Assembly: GCA_017848795.1 (NCBI GenBank) | Contig: JAFIHG010000004.1 | Span: 1 to 64,000 of the forward strand | Origin: Candidatus Nanopelagicales bacterium | Lineage (GTDB): Bacteria; Actinomycetota; Actinomycetes; S36-B12; CAIYMF01 | Length of the DNA stretch: 64,000 nucleotides | Direction: 5' to 3' | In this document: positions 42,856-50,972 of the stretch, in pieces | How the letters are laid out: every line of letters begins with the position of its first letter | Numbering within the stretch: the stretch's first letter is position 1 | The notes under the pieces: model-generated | Database searches by the model: none | Seen by the model: the letters and a program-made list of their open reading frames with translations, nothing else | What the model was told of the DNA's origin: nothing | Position numbers and translations under genes: made by a program

Positions 42856-42891
42856 CGACGGGGCCGGCACCCACGGGAGCCGGCCCCGTCG
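42856..42891 (+). terminator. Terminator hairpin after the whiB7 unit
   Basis: CGACGGGGCCGGC (42856-42868) pairs perfectly over 13 bp with GCCGGCCCCGTCG (42879-42891) around a 10-nt loop, 7 nt after the small gene's stop. There is no U-tract, as usual in high-GC actinobacteria. Confidence 0.75.
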
Positions 42892-42971
42892 CCGTACCCG
42901 GGGCGGCGGCCGGAGCGGCGTACGGTTGTGCCGCGAGCGACCGTCGTGGCTCGCGGACCGGAGCGTCGTCC

Positions 42972-43151
42972 ATGAACGGTGAGCCCGCCGCTGCCGTGGC
43001 CTGCGCGCGCTGCAGCATCGTCGGCGAACCGCAGGCCGCGCTGCTGTGGACCTGCTCGCGCGAGCAGGGCACGACCCGCTACTACTGCCCGGCGTGTTCC
43101 CGGGAGCACGCCCGCGACATCGAGGCCGGGCTGCCTGCCGAGTACTGGTGA
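42972..43151 (+). CDS. 59-residue zinc-ribbon protein
   Basis: A small gene: ATG at 42972, TGA at 43149-43151. The product (MNGEPAAAVACARCSIVGEP start) has CARC near residue 11-14 and 'YYCPACSREHARDIEAGL' (about 38-55), i.e. two C-x2-C knuckles. The end is EYW. Small zinc-ribbon proteins of this type are frequent in actinobacteria; function unknown. It ends 5 nt from the convergent ABC1-kinase stop. Confidence 0.7.
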   Translation: MNGEPAAAVACARCSIVGEPQAALLWTCSREQGTTRYYCPACSREHARDIEAGLPAEYW

Positions 43152-43156
43152 GCTGC

Positions 43157-44470
43157 TCACCCGGGGTCGAAGTCGGGTACCCAGCGGCGCAGCTCGCCGC
43201 GTACGGGCACCGTGGCCTCCAGCTGTGAGAGCACCGCGATCGCGCCGATCCAGACCCGGTGGATGAGCAGATAGTGCGGGGGCAGCGTCATCTTCAGCCC
43301 CAAGGAGAAATCGGGCCGGCGGATGTCGTTGACCCGCCCGAACTGCGCGCGCATCCAGTCCCGGCTGAACCGGAACTCGTCCTGTTCGGCCGGGGCCACG
43401 AACGGCGCGAGGTAGCCCAGCAGCAGCTCGGCGTCCAGGTCGGCACCGGGACGCACGAATCCCTCCTCGCGCAGCCCCTCGAGCACGGCCGGCGCGTCGC
43501 GTCGCATCGCAATGGTGAGCAGCCGGCCGATCGCCGGCGAGAAGCCGCCGGGCAGGCGCGCGACCGCGCCGAAGTCGACGATGCCGAGCCGGCCGTCGGG
43601 CAGCACCCGGTAGTTGCCCGGGTGGGGGTCGGCGTGCAGCAGGCCCGCCCGCTCGGGCCCGGAGAGCAGGAACCGGGTGTACGCCGTGCCGTACCGGTCG
43701 CGGTCGGCCTGGTCCCCCTCGCTGATCACCTGGGAGAGCGGGTAGCCCTCGAGCCACTCGCTGACCAGGACCATCGGCGCCGCGGCGAGCACGTGCGGCA
43801 CGACGAACTCGTCGTCGCCGTCGTACGCGACGGCGAAGCGCCGCTGGTAGTCCGACTCGCGCAGGTAGTCGAGCTCCTCGCTCATCCGCTCGCGCAGCTC
43901 GGCGAGCAACGGGCGTACGTCCAGGCCCGGCACGATCGAGGTGAACATGCGCGCCATGCGGCTCAGCTGGGTCAGGTCGCCGAGCAGGGCGTCGCCCGCA
44001 CCCGGGTACTGGATCTTGACGGCGACCTCGCGCCCGTCGGACCAGACCGCGCGGTGGACCTGCCCGATGCTGGCCGCTGCTGCCGGCTGGTCGTCGAACG
44101 ATCCGAACCGGTCACGCCAGTGCGGGCCGAGCGCCTCGGCGAGGACCTCGTGCACGGTCCCGGCGGGCAGGGCCGGTGCCGCGTCCTGGAGCTTGGTGAG
44201 CGTCGCGCGGTACGGCCCGATGAGCTCCTCGGGCAGTGCCGCCTCGAAGATGCTCATGGCCTGGCCGAACTTCATCGCCCCGCCCTTGAGCTCACCCAGC
44301 GTCTGGAACAGCTGGGCCGCCGTGCGGGAGGCGATCTCGGCGGTGACCGCCTCGGCGGGCGCCCCTCCGACCCGTTTACCGAGCCCGACGGCGGTCCGCC
44401 CGGCATAGCCGAGGGGGAGCGCCGCCAGCTTCGCGCCCCGGGTGAGGGCGCGGCGCGGCAGGTCGGTCAT
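43157..44470 (-). CDS. ABC1/UbiB-family atypical kinase
   Basis: 437 residues. Family motifs: 'ELKGGAMKFGQAMSI' (KxGQ, about 60-74), 'AAASIGQVHRAVW' (Ala-rich loop, about 122-134), 'VAVKIQYPGAG' , 'SEELDYLRES', 'LLHADPHPGNYRVL' (about 278-291) and 'LGIVDFGAVARLP' (DFG). The actinobacterial Rv3197-like ABC1 kinases lie beside whiB7, and the mycobacterial homologue has been linked to macrolide resistance. The ATG overlaps the stop of the upstream ThiF-like gene (ATGA). Confidence 0.9.
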   Translation of the reverse strand: MTDLPRRALTRGAKLAALPLGYAGRTAVGLGKRVGGAPAEAVTAEIASRTAAQLFQTLGELKGGAMKFGQAMSIFEAALPEELIGPYRATLTKLQDAAPALPAGTVHEVLAEALGPHWRDRFGSFDDQPAAAASIGQVHRAVWSDGREVAVKIQYPGAGDALLGDLTQLSRMARMFTSIVPGLDVRPLLAELRERMSEELDYLRESDYQRRFAVAYDGDDEFVVPHVLAAAPMVLVSEWLEGYPLSQVISEGDQADRDRYGTAYTRFLLSGPERAGLLHADPHPGNYRVLPDGRLGIVDFGAVARLPGGFSPAIGRLLTIAMRRDAPAVLEGLREEGFVRPGADLDAELLLGYLAPFVAPAEQDEFRFSRDWMRAQFGRVNDIRRPDFSLGLKMTLPPHYLLIHRVWIGAIAVLSQLEATVPVRGELRRWVPDFDPG

Positions 44471-45522
44471 GCCTCCATTGTGACCGGGCCCAGCGCCCAG
44501 GTGCAGCCGCACGCCGGATGCGCCGCGCAGGAGCGTTCCTCGACGGCGGTGCCACCGGCTCGTACCACCAGGTCCGGCTCGGCGGTGGACTGCTGCGCCT
44601 GGCCGGGTGGCTCGCCGTGATCGAGGAAGGCGAGCGCACGGGCGACCGCGAGGCTCGCCGTCGTGAGTGCCAGGGCGGCCGCCAGCACCGCCGAGCCGGA
44701 TGCGTCGCGGTCCCGCAGCGCGGCGGCCACGAGCGCCCAACCCGGGTCGGCGTCGGCGCGGGCGAGCTCCCGGCAGCGCAGGCAGGGTGTCCGGCCCGGT
44801 ACCACGACCGCGCCCACCTCACCCGAGCGGCCCGCGGCCGCCGCCCGCAGGTGCGCCACCCCGGACCGCAGCCAGCGGTCCGCGTGGACCGGGTCGCACC
44901 AGGGTGCGTCGGCGTCGACGGTCTGGGTCAGCACCACCAGGTGGGGCCGGTGCTGCTCGACGAGCGTGGTCGTCGCGCCCAGGGCCCGTACCCCGTCCGC
45001 GACGGCCTGCGCCCACGGCCGACCGACGTCGCGGACCGTCGGTCCGCCCGGTACCACGTCGGTCGGGGTGACCGGACGGGCCGGGCCGAGCACCGCGACG
45101 GTCCGTACGCCGGCGTGCGCGAGGCCGGTGGCGATCAGCGCCGCGACCGGACCTGCGCCCTCGACCGCCACCCGGCCCCTGAGCCGCCGCGGCAGCGGGT
45201 CGGGCCGCCCGTGCAGCGCGGCGCTCGCCGAGTCGCCGCTGCGGCGCTCACGGACCCGTACCTGGCGCCCGGCGGAGGCCGCCCGGCGCGGTGGGTCGTA
45301 CAGCACGCCGTGGGCCCGCAGCGCATCGACGAGCCGGCGGGGCAAGGTGCGCGGCAGGCCGTCCGGCGACAGCGCCCGGGCTACCCACGGCTCGACGCCG
45401 TGCAGCAGGACTGCGTGCTCGGGATCGATGCCGATCTGCCAGGTCGCCGCGCCGCGCCGCACGACCGGCAGGCCGGGACGCAGCCGGGGGACCTCGGCCG
45501 GGGGACGGGTGGTGCGGCTCAC
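44467..45522 (-). CDS. ThiF/TOMM-cyclisation-like protein
   Basis: 351 residues. The N-terminal 95 residues look like the winged-helix, leader-peptide-binding part of TOMM precursor-processing proteins ('LPRRLVDALRAHGVLYDPPR'). The rest is a degenerate ThiF/E1 fold: 'VAVEGAGPVAALIATGLAHA' replaces the glycine-rich loop, 'PHLVVLTQTVDADAP', and a Cys pair in 'TPCLRCRELARADADP' with 'HPACGC' at the end as a zinc site. No precursor peptide or YcaO gene is visible nearby, so it is probably not part of a peptide pathway here. Coupled to the ABC1 kinase by a 4-nt overlap. Confidence 0.75.
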   Translation of the reverse strand: MSRTTRPPAEVPRLRPGLPVVRRGAATWQIGIDPEHAVLLHGVEPWVARALSPDGLPRTLPRRLVDALRAHGVLYDPPRRAASAGRQVRVRERRSGDSASAALHGRPDPLPRRLRGRVAVEGAGPVAALIATGLAHAGVRTVAVLGPARPVTPTDVVPGGPTVRDVGRPWAQAVADGVRALGATTTLVEQHRPHLVVLTQTVDADAPWCDPVHADRWLRSGVAHLRAAAAGRSGEVGAVVVPGRTPCLRCRELARADADPGWALVAAALRDRDASGSAVLAAALALTTASLAVARALAFLDHGEPPGQAQQSTAEPDLVVRAGGTAVEERSCAAHPACGCTWALGPVTMEA

Positions 45523-45597
45523 GCCGGCAGGATCGCGCGGCGCGGCTGGGGACGGCCGGCGCCTTCCACAGGGCGGCTCTGCTAGTCCCGGTACGAC

Positions 45598-45675
45598 GGA
45601 ACCCGCCCCACCGTGCGGTGGAGCGGGTTCCGGCCGGCCTACGGCCGGTCAGGCGATCACGGTCGCGCCGTGATG
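45598..45675 (-). terminator. Hairpin cluster between DUF5679 and ThiF-like genes
   Basis: Three stems in a row. GGAACCCGC/GCGGGTTCC (45598-45606 with 45623-45631) encloses CCACCG/CGGTGG. CCGGCC/GGCCGG lies at about 45630-45648. ATCACGG/CCGTGAT lies at about 45656-45674, 4 nt after the DUF5679 stop. This is a strong stop for the DUF5679 transcript before the ThiF-like gene. Confidence 0.7.
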
Positions 45676-45678
45676 CCT

Positions 45679-45837
45679 TCAGGCCTTGCCGAGGATCCGG
45701 TTGACCTTCGTGTTGCACACCGGGCAGATGCCCTGTGCCATGCGACGACCGTTCTTCTCCACGACGTGACCGGTGAACTCGCGCTTCTCCTTGCACTTCA
45801 CGCAGTAGGCCTCACCGGTGTAGCTCTCCTCGGCCAT
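45679..45837 (-). CDS. DUF5679 zinc-ribbon protein
   Basis: 52 residues: MAEESYTGEAYCVKCKEKRE start, Cys at 12, 15, 38 and 41 (two C-x2-C knuckles), ending KVNRILGKA. This matches the short DUF5679 family that is widespread in actinobacteria. Function unknown; the fold suggests nucleic-acid or ribosome binding. Its promoter is probably at 46191-46220, which leaves an unusually long leader of about 340 nt. Confidence 0.85.
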   Translation of the reverse strand: MAEESYTGEAYCVKCKEKREFTGHVVEKNGRRMAQGICPVCNTKVNRILGKA

Positions 45838-46190
45838 GTCCTGTCCGTCCTCTCGTTCGAGTTGCTGCCGGGCGTGCGAACGCCGCGACGTGCCGATGCG
45901 TCGGCATCCGCGCTCTCCGCCCGCCACCACCGGAGTGGCTGCGACCCGGAGCCAGCACGGAACCCTACGGCAGGTTGCGTGCGGTGCGCTGCACGCGCTC
46001 CGGGCGGGCCGCTGCGTACCGCGTCGTGGAACAGCGTCCCTGCCCACTCCGGAGGACGCTCCGGGCTGCGTGTAGCGCGGCAGGCAGGGCGCGGGCGGCC
46101 CACGAAATAGGAACCCCCGGGTCGCATGACCCGCCGTCCGCCTTCCCCTTGCGGACGCCGGGCCCGTTCTCCCGGGGGCTCCGGTCGGAC
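45838..46190 (-). other. Long untranslated leader of the DUF5679 gene; no gene seen
   Basis: From the predicted transcription start (about 46184) to the DUF5679 ATG there is no supported gene, only arginine-rich shadow frames. The stretch contains several GC-rich hairpins but I recognise no known RNA family. The remaining gap to 46496 holds only the promoter below. Confidence 0.4.
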
Positions 46191-46220
46191 AACCTAGAAC
46201 CACGGCGCCGCAACGGTCAA
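46191..46220 (-). promoter_or_regulatory. Strong minus-strand promoter upstream of DUF5679
   Basis: Read on the reverse strand: TTGACC (46220-46215), 18-nt spacer, TAGGTT (46196-46191). This is close to the actinobacterial housekeeping consensus and is the only good promoter seen between the divergent DUF45 gene and DUF5679. Confidence 0.6.
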
Positions 46221-46496
46221 TCTCGTCGCGGTGCCGGGTACCGCCCGGGCTGCGGACAACCTGGGGACAGCGCCCGGACCGGCTGTGGACCGGCGGTGGA
46301 CGGCGCTGGGGACGGTGCTCACTCGTCGCCCGGCCGGTGCCGGACTGACCTGCGGCGCCGCGCGACGCCGGGTTGTGGATGGGCACCACGCGAAGAAATC
46401 CCGCCCGATCTCCGCAATCCGGGAGCACCGCACGCCTCCGGCGCGTCGGAACCGGAACGCACGGGCACTGTCGGCGGTCGCGGCTACCGTCGGCGC

Positions 46497-47168
46497 ATGG
46501 CAGCAGGGATGCAGGTCGTGGACGTGCCCGGGGTGCCGCCCGGGGTCGAGGTACGCACCAGTGCCCGGCGGCGGCGCACCGTGACCGCGTACCGCGAGCG
46601 TGGGCGCACCGTGGTGCTGGTGCCGGCGCGCATGCCGCGTGCGCAGATCCTCGGCTACGTCCAGGAACTGGTCGGGCGTCTCGAGGCACGTGAGCGCCGC
46701 GCGAGCCGGTCGGACGCGGACCTGCAGGACCGGGCCGCCGAGCTGTCCCGGCGCTACCTGCCGGGAGGACCGCTGCCCGCCTCGGTGCGCTGGGTCGACA
46801 ACCAGGAGCGCCGCTGGGGGTCGTGCACACCGCTCGACGCCAGCATCCGGCTCTCGAGCCGGCTGCAGCAGATGCCGCGCCACGTCATCGACTACGTCCT
46901 GCTGCACGAGCTCGCCCACCTGCAGGTCGCCGGCCACGGCCCGGACTTCCACGCGCTGCTCACCGGTTACCCGAAGCTCGCCGAGGCGCAGGCCTTCCTT
47001 GCCGGCGTAGACCACGCGATCCTGCACGGCCTGACGGGAGTCGTCGCCTCGTCGCCGGAGGCCCCGCCACAGGAGCCGGAGCCGTCGCGCGCCGTGCCGT
47101 CGGCGCCCCGGCCTGCGGTCGCCCCGCGAGCGGACGCCCCGCCACCGGAGCCGGCGACCCTCTGGTGA
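46497..47168 (+). CDS. YgjP/DUF45-type zinc metallopeptidase
   Basis: 223 residues from the ATG at 46497. 'VRWVDNQERRWGSCTPLDAS' (about 99-118) and the zinc site 'LLHELAHLQVAGHGPDFHAL' (about 137-156, HExxH with third His) define the YgjP-like M48-related family. The C-terminal 40 residues are a Pro/Glu/Ala tail. No signal peptide, so cytosolic. Substrate unknown. Convergent with the Nudix gene (13-nt gap). Confidence 0.87.
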   Translation: MAAGMQVVDVPGVPPGVEVRTSARRRRTVTAYRERGRTVVLVPARMPRAQILGYVQELVGRLEARERRASRSDADLQDRAAELSRRYLPGGPLPASVRWVDNQERRWGSCTPLDASIRLSSRLQQMPRHVIDYVLLHELAHLQVAGHGPDFHALLTGYPKLAEAQAFLAGVDHAILHGLTGVVASSPEAPPQEPEPSRAVPSAPRPAVAPRADAPPPEPATLW

Positions 47169-47181
47169 GACCCGCGATGGG

Positions 47182-47739
47182 TCAGCCGAGGTCGGTGGCG
47201 GCCGCCACCAGGGCGCGCACCGACGCGTCGCACGAGCCGGGAAGCCGGTCGACCGCGAACCACGACACGGCGAGCGACTCCGCGCTGCAGCGCTCCTGAG
47301 CGTCCGAGGGTGCGAGGGCGAGGAACTGCACGTCGTAGTGCCAGGAGCCGCCGTGGCAGCCCACGCGGTGCCGGTCCAGGCGCAGCGGTTGCGGACGTAT
47401 CCGCAGCGCGTCGATGCCCGACTCCTCCTGCGCCTCGCGCAGCGCGGCCGCGGCCAGGCTGGGGTCGTCCGGCTCGCAGTGCCCGCCGAGTTGCAGCCAA
47501 CGCCCGAACTTCGGGTGCAGGGTCAGCAGCACCCGGTCACGTTCGGCGTCCAGCACGAGGGCGCTTGCGGTCAGGTGACCCGGCCGGCACCGGCGCCACA
47601 TCGCATCCTCATGCGCGTCGAGGAACGCCAGGTACTGCGCCGCGAGCGCGCGCTGCGAAGCATCGGCCGGCCGCCAGCCGGTGAGCAGGACGCGCGCGTC
47701 CGTACGCAGGTCGTGCGACGCGGCCGTCGTCGGCGTCAC
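47182..47739 (-). CDS. Nudix hydrolase
   Basis: 185 residues from a GTG at 47739, 10 nt after the DUF2342 stop. Nudix region 'LQLGGHCEPDDPSLAAAALR' followed by EAQEESGI, close to the G-x5-E-x7-REUxEExGU box with one extra residue and Asp for the first Glu, as in other actinobacterial members of this type. N-terminal 45 residues are helical. Probably acts on a nucleoside diphosphate derivative; the substrate is not known. Confidence 0.82.
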   Translation of the reverse strand: MTPTTAASHDLRTDARVLLTGWRPADASQRALAAQYLAFLDAHEDAMWRRCRPGHLTASALVLDAERDRVLLTLHPKFGRWLQLGGHCEPDDPSLAAAALREAQEESGIDALRIRPQPLRLDRHRVGCHGGSWHYDVQFLALAPSDAQERCSAESLAVSWFAVDRLPGSCDASVRALVAAATDLG

Positions 47740-47749
47740 GGGGCAGCAG

Positions 47750-49078
47750 TCATTGCGCGTCGCCGTCCGGCCGCTCCTCGGGCGCCGGCGGCAGTCCCTC
47801 GAGCTCGGACAGGTCGAGGGGCGCGGAGCGGGCCGCGAACCCGGCGACGTCGTCGAGGTCGTCCGCGGTGGGCAGCAGGTCGGGGTGCGCCCACACCGCG
47901 TCGCGGCCGGCCGCGCCCCTGCGGGCGTGCAGCTCCTCCCACAGCGTCGCCGCGTCGCGCAGCCGGCGCGGGCGCAGCTCCAGGCCGACGAGGTTCGCGA
48001 AGACCTTCTCCGCCGGTCCGCCGCTCGCGCGGCGCCGACGTACTGCCTCGCGCAGCGCGTCGGCTCCCGGCAACCGGTCCTGCGCCGCCGCCGTGACGAC
48101 GGCGTCCACCCAGCCCTCGACGAGCGCCAGCAGCGTCTCCAGCCGGGCGAGGGCCGCGCGCTGCTGCGGGGTGTCCTCGGGCACGAACACGCCGGAGGCG
48201 AGCAGTCCCTGCAGCGACTCCGGGTCGGTCGGGTCGATCGACTGGGCGGCCTGCTCGATGCGCTCCCGGTCGACGGCGATGCCGCGCGCGTACGACTCGA
48301 CGGCTTCGGCGAGCCGCGACCGCAACCACCCGACATGGCTGAACAGCCGCTGCTGGGCGGCCTCGCGAAGCGAGAGGTACAGCAGCACTCGGTCGGCGGG
48401 GAGCCCGAGCCCGTCGCCGAACGCGGCGACGTTGCGCGGCAGCAGCGCGGGGGCGCCGTCGTCGGTGAGCGGGATGCCGACGTCGCCCGCGCCGAGGACC
48501 TCGCCGGCCAGGCCGGCGAGCGCCTGCCCGGTCTGGGTGCCGAACATCGCCGCCCCCATCGAGCGGGCCATGCCGGCGAGCTGGCCCATCAGCGGGCCGG
48601 CCATCGCGGCGAGCTCCGGCGGCAGACCCTCGGGCAGCGCCGGCAGCCCGCCGCCCTCTCCAGCGCCGGGCATCAGTGTGGCGGTGGCGTCCTGCACGCG
48701 GGCGGCGATCGGCTCGATGAACCGCTGCCATGCCGGCAGGGTCGCTTCCAGCCACTCCGACCGGCTCCAGGCGCGGCTGCCCGCCGTCGCCGGGAAGTCG
48801 GTCACCTCGTCGAGCCAGAGCTGGGCCAGCGCGATGGAGGCGTCCAGCGCGCGGCGCTCGGCGTCGCTGACCGACGGGTCGCCCTGCGCGGACAGCGCGC
48901 CGCGCGCGGTGTCGCGGGCGAGGGTCCAGTTGACCGGCCCCGACGACTCCGCCCCGCCGCCCTGGCTCAGCATCCGGCCGAACTGCTGCAAGGCCTCGCC
49001 GAGCTGACCGAGGTCGAACTTCGAGGGGTCGAACTCGGGGCCGCCGGCACCGAAGCCGAACGGCTGCTGCGGGCTCAT
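47750..49078 (-). CDS. DUF2342 (zincin-like) conserved actinobacterial protein
   Basis: 442 residues. N-terminal Gly/Gln-rich tail (MSPQQPFGFGAGGPEFDPSK), then the DUF2342 body: 'GPVNWTLARDTARGALSAQG', 'DEVTDFPATAGSRAWSRSEW', 'GTQTGQALAGLAGEVLGAGD', and 'LYLSLREAAQQRLFSHVGWL' (about 220-240), where the family's putative metal helix is expected. No HExxH is present in this copy. Mycobacterial counterpart is Rv3195. Often annotated as a zinc-dependent metalloprotease or F420-associated protein; activity is not shown. Confidence 0.85.
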   Translation of the reverse strand: MSPQQPFGFGAGGPEFDPSKFDLGQLGEALQQFGRMLSQGGGAESSGPVNWTLARDTARGALSAQGDPSVSDAERRALDASIALAQLWLDEVTDFPATAGSRAWSRSEWLEATLPAWQRFIEPIAARVQDATATLMPGAGEGGGLPALPEGLPPELAAMAGPLMGQLAGMARSMGAAMFGTQTGQALAGLAGEVLGAGDVGIPLTDDGAPALLPRNVAAFGDGLGLPADRVLLYLSLREAAQQRLFSHVGWLRSRLAEAVESYARGIAVDRERIEQAAQSIDPTDPESLQGLLASGVFVPEDTPQQRAALARLETLLALVEGWVDAVVTAAAQDRLPGADALREAVRRRRASGGPAEKVFANLVGLELRPRRLRDAATLWEELHARRGAAGRDAVWAHPDLLPTADDLDDVAGFAARSAPLDLSELEGLPPAPEERPDGDAQ

Positions 49079-49155
49079 CGCGCGACCGTGGCGAGGCGCC
49101 GGGGGTGCGGCAGGATGGTGGTCATGACATCCACCGTAACCAGCGCCGGTGTCCG

Positions 49156-49662
49156 GTGACGACCGTCGCGCGCCCCACGACGGCCCCGCCCGTACGGGTC
49201 GCCGCGATGACGGACCGGCCGCTCGAGGTGGGCCGGCTGGCCGATGCGGTGAGCGACCCCCGCGCCGGGGGTACCGCGCTGTTCGTCGGCTCGGTCCGGG
49301 ACCACGACCACGGCCGGTCGGTCACCGCGCTCACGTACGAGGCGCACCCCACCGCGGACGCCGAATTGCGGCGGGTGGCGCAGGAGGTGGCGAGCCTGCC
49401 GGATGTGATCGCGGTCGCCGCCGAACACCGGGTCGGACCGCTGCAGATCGGTGACCTGGCGGTCGTTGTCGCGGTGTCCTGCGCGCACCGCGGCGACGCC
49501 TTCCACGCGGGGCGGGTGCTGATCGACCGGATCAAGGCGGAGGTGCCGATCTGGAAGCACCAGCTGTTCGCCGACGGCAGCAGCGAGTGGGTGGCCTGCA
49601 CCGACGAGACGCCCGAAGCGATGCCGTGCCCGGACGCCGCGGGCCGTACCCTGGGACCGTGA
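49156..49662 (+). CDS. moaE: MoaE, molybdopterin synthase catalytic subunit
   Basis: 168 residues from a GTG at 49156 (an ATG at 49207 would give 151). Family motifs 'GGTALFVGSVRDHDHGRSV' (about 55-73), 'LTYEAHPTADAELRRVA', 'IAVAAEHRVGPLQIGDLAV', 'CAHRGDAFHAGRVLIDRIKA' and 'VPIWKHQLFADGS' with the catalytic Lys. It makes molybdopterin from precursor Z with MoaD; MoeZ at 18 kb would charge MoaD with sulfur. It overlaps the next gene by 4 nt. Confidence 0.93.
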   Translation: MTTVARPTTAPPVRVAAMTDRPLEVGRLADAVSDPRAGGTALFVGSVRDHDHGRSVTALTYEAHPTADAELRRVAQEVASLPDVIAVAAEHRVGPLQIGDLAVVVAVSCAHRGDAFHAGRVLIDRIKAEVPIWKHQLFADGSSEWVACTDETPEAMPCPDAAGRTLGP

Positions 49663-49886
49663 GCGTCCGCTTCGACATCCTCGCCTGGCTGCTGGTGCCG
49701 TTGGGCGTGACGGTGCTGGCGCTGCTGTGGTTCGGATGGCGGGCCCGGCCCAAGGGGCCGGCCGACGCGCACGACGGGGTCGCGGACATGGCGCGCTTCC
49801 GGGAGGCGATGGCCCGCCCGCTGCCCGACAAGCTCCGACCGGACCGCAGCGCCCCCGCGGACGGGCCGGGTCAGGGCGCTGCGTGA
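49659..49886 (+). CDS. Small single-pass membrane protein
   Basis: 75 residues; GTG start overlaps the moaE stop and its own stop overlaps the PDZ-Lon start (GTGA on both sides), so it is tightly coupled. One membrane helix 'ILAWLLVPLGVTVLALLWFG' (about 7-26) then a charged cytoplasmic tail (RARPKGPADAHDGVADMAR). No known family recognised; position suggests a link to the membrane protease downstream. Confidence 0.75.
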   Translation: MSVRFDILAWLLVPLGVTVLALLWFGWRARPKGPADAHDGVADMARFREAMARPLPDKLRPDRSAPADGPGQGAA

Positions 49887-50935
49887 CGTTCGAGCGACGT
49901 CGTGCCCGGTGGCTGGGTGCGACCGTCGTCGTCGTCCTCGCGTACGTCGCCGTCGTCGCGGTGGTCCCCGCCGACTACGTGATGTCGCTGGCTCCCGGCC
50001 CGACGTTCAACACGATCGGCAAGGCCCGCGGCGCGCCGCTCATCGAGATCAGTGGCCGGCCGACGTTCCCGACCGCCGGCACCCTGGACATGACGACGGT
50101 CTCCGAGCGCGGCGGACCGTTCGGCGGCATGTACGTGAGCCGGGTGCTGCTGGGGTGGATCGACCCGCAGATCCGGGTGCTGCCCACCGAGGCCCTGTAC
50201 CCGTCGGACGTGCCGGCCGACCAGATCGCGCAGGCCAACCAGGCGGACTTCCTCGGCTCGCAGACCAACGCCGTCGGTGCCGCGCTGCACCATCTGGGCA
50301 TCCCTGTCGTCACGCGGGTGCTCGTGAACTCGGTGCTCCCGGACGGCCCGGCCGCGGATCGGCTGCAGCCGGGCGACGTGATCGTCTCGATCGACGGCAC
50401 ACCGATCCGCACCAGCGAGCAGGTCGGCACCGCCGTGCGCGCGCACCAGCCAGGCGAGCAGGTGCGGTTCGTGGTGGAGCGGGACGGCACTCGCCATGAC
50501 GTCGAGGTGACCGCCGGTCAGTCACCGCAGCACGCCGGCGAGGCGTACGTCGGCATCACCGTGCAGGCGGCGGACACCGCGCCGTTCGACATCGAGTTCA
50601 CGCTCGACGACGTGGGCGGTCCGTCCGCCGGGCTGATGTTCAGCCTCGGCATCGTGGACAAGCTGACGCCCGGATTCCTCAACGGGGGCAAGGACGTCGC
50701 CGGCACCGGCACCATCACCCCCGACGGCATCGTCGGCCCGATCGGCGGGATCCAGCAGAAGATGTACGGCGCGGCCGGGGCGGGGGCGACGCTGTTCCTC
50801 GCGCCGCGGGAGAACTGTCAGGACGTGCGCGGCAACGTGCCGACCGGGCTCACCGTGGCGGCCGTCGGCACCCTCGACGAGGCCGTCGTGGCGATGGACC
50901 GGTTCGCCGCCGGCCAGCCGGTCCCGGCGTGCTGA
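49883..50935 (+). CDS. Membrane-anchored PDZ/Lon-type (S16) serine protease
   Basis: 350 residues. N-terminal membrane anchor 'GATVVVVLAYVAVVAVVPAD' (12-31), 'VMSLAPGPTFNTIG', PDZ domain (about 130-215; 'GPAADRLQPGDVIVSIDGTP'), and a Lon-type catalytic domain with 'DDVGGPSAGLMFSLG' (Ser248) and 'GPIGGIQQKMYGA' (Lys293) as the Ser-Lys dyad. Mycobacterial counterpart is Rv3194c; Bacillus YlbL is similar. No ATPase domain. Acts on periplasmic-side or membrane substrates. Confidence 0.92.
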   Translation: MTFERRRARWLGATVVVVLAYVAVVAVVPADYVMSLAPGPTFNTIGKARGAPLIEISGRPTFPTAGTLDMTTVSERGGPFGGMYVSRVLLGWIDPQIRVLPTEALYPSDVPADQIAQANQADFLGSQTNAVGAALHHLGIPVVTRVLVNSVLPDGPAADRLQPGDVIVSIDGTPIRTSEQVGTAVRAHQPGEQVRFVVERDGTRHDVEVTAGQSPQHAGEAYVGITVQAADTAPFDIEFTLDDVGGPSAGLMFSLGIVDKLTPGFLNGGKDVAGTGTITPDGIVGPIGGIQQKMYGAAGAGATLFLAPRENCQDVRGNVPTGLTVAAVGTLDEAVVAMDRFAAGQPVPAC

Positions 50936-50972
50936 GCGGAGGGGGCGCGGAACCCGGCGGGCCGCTCCCGCG

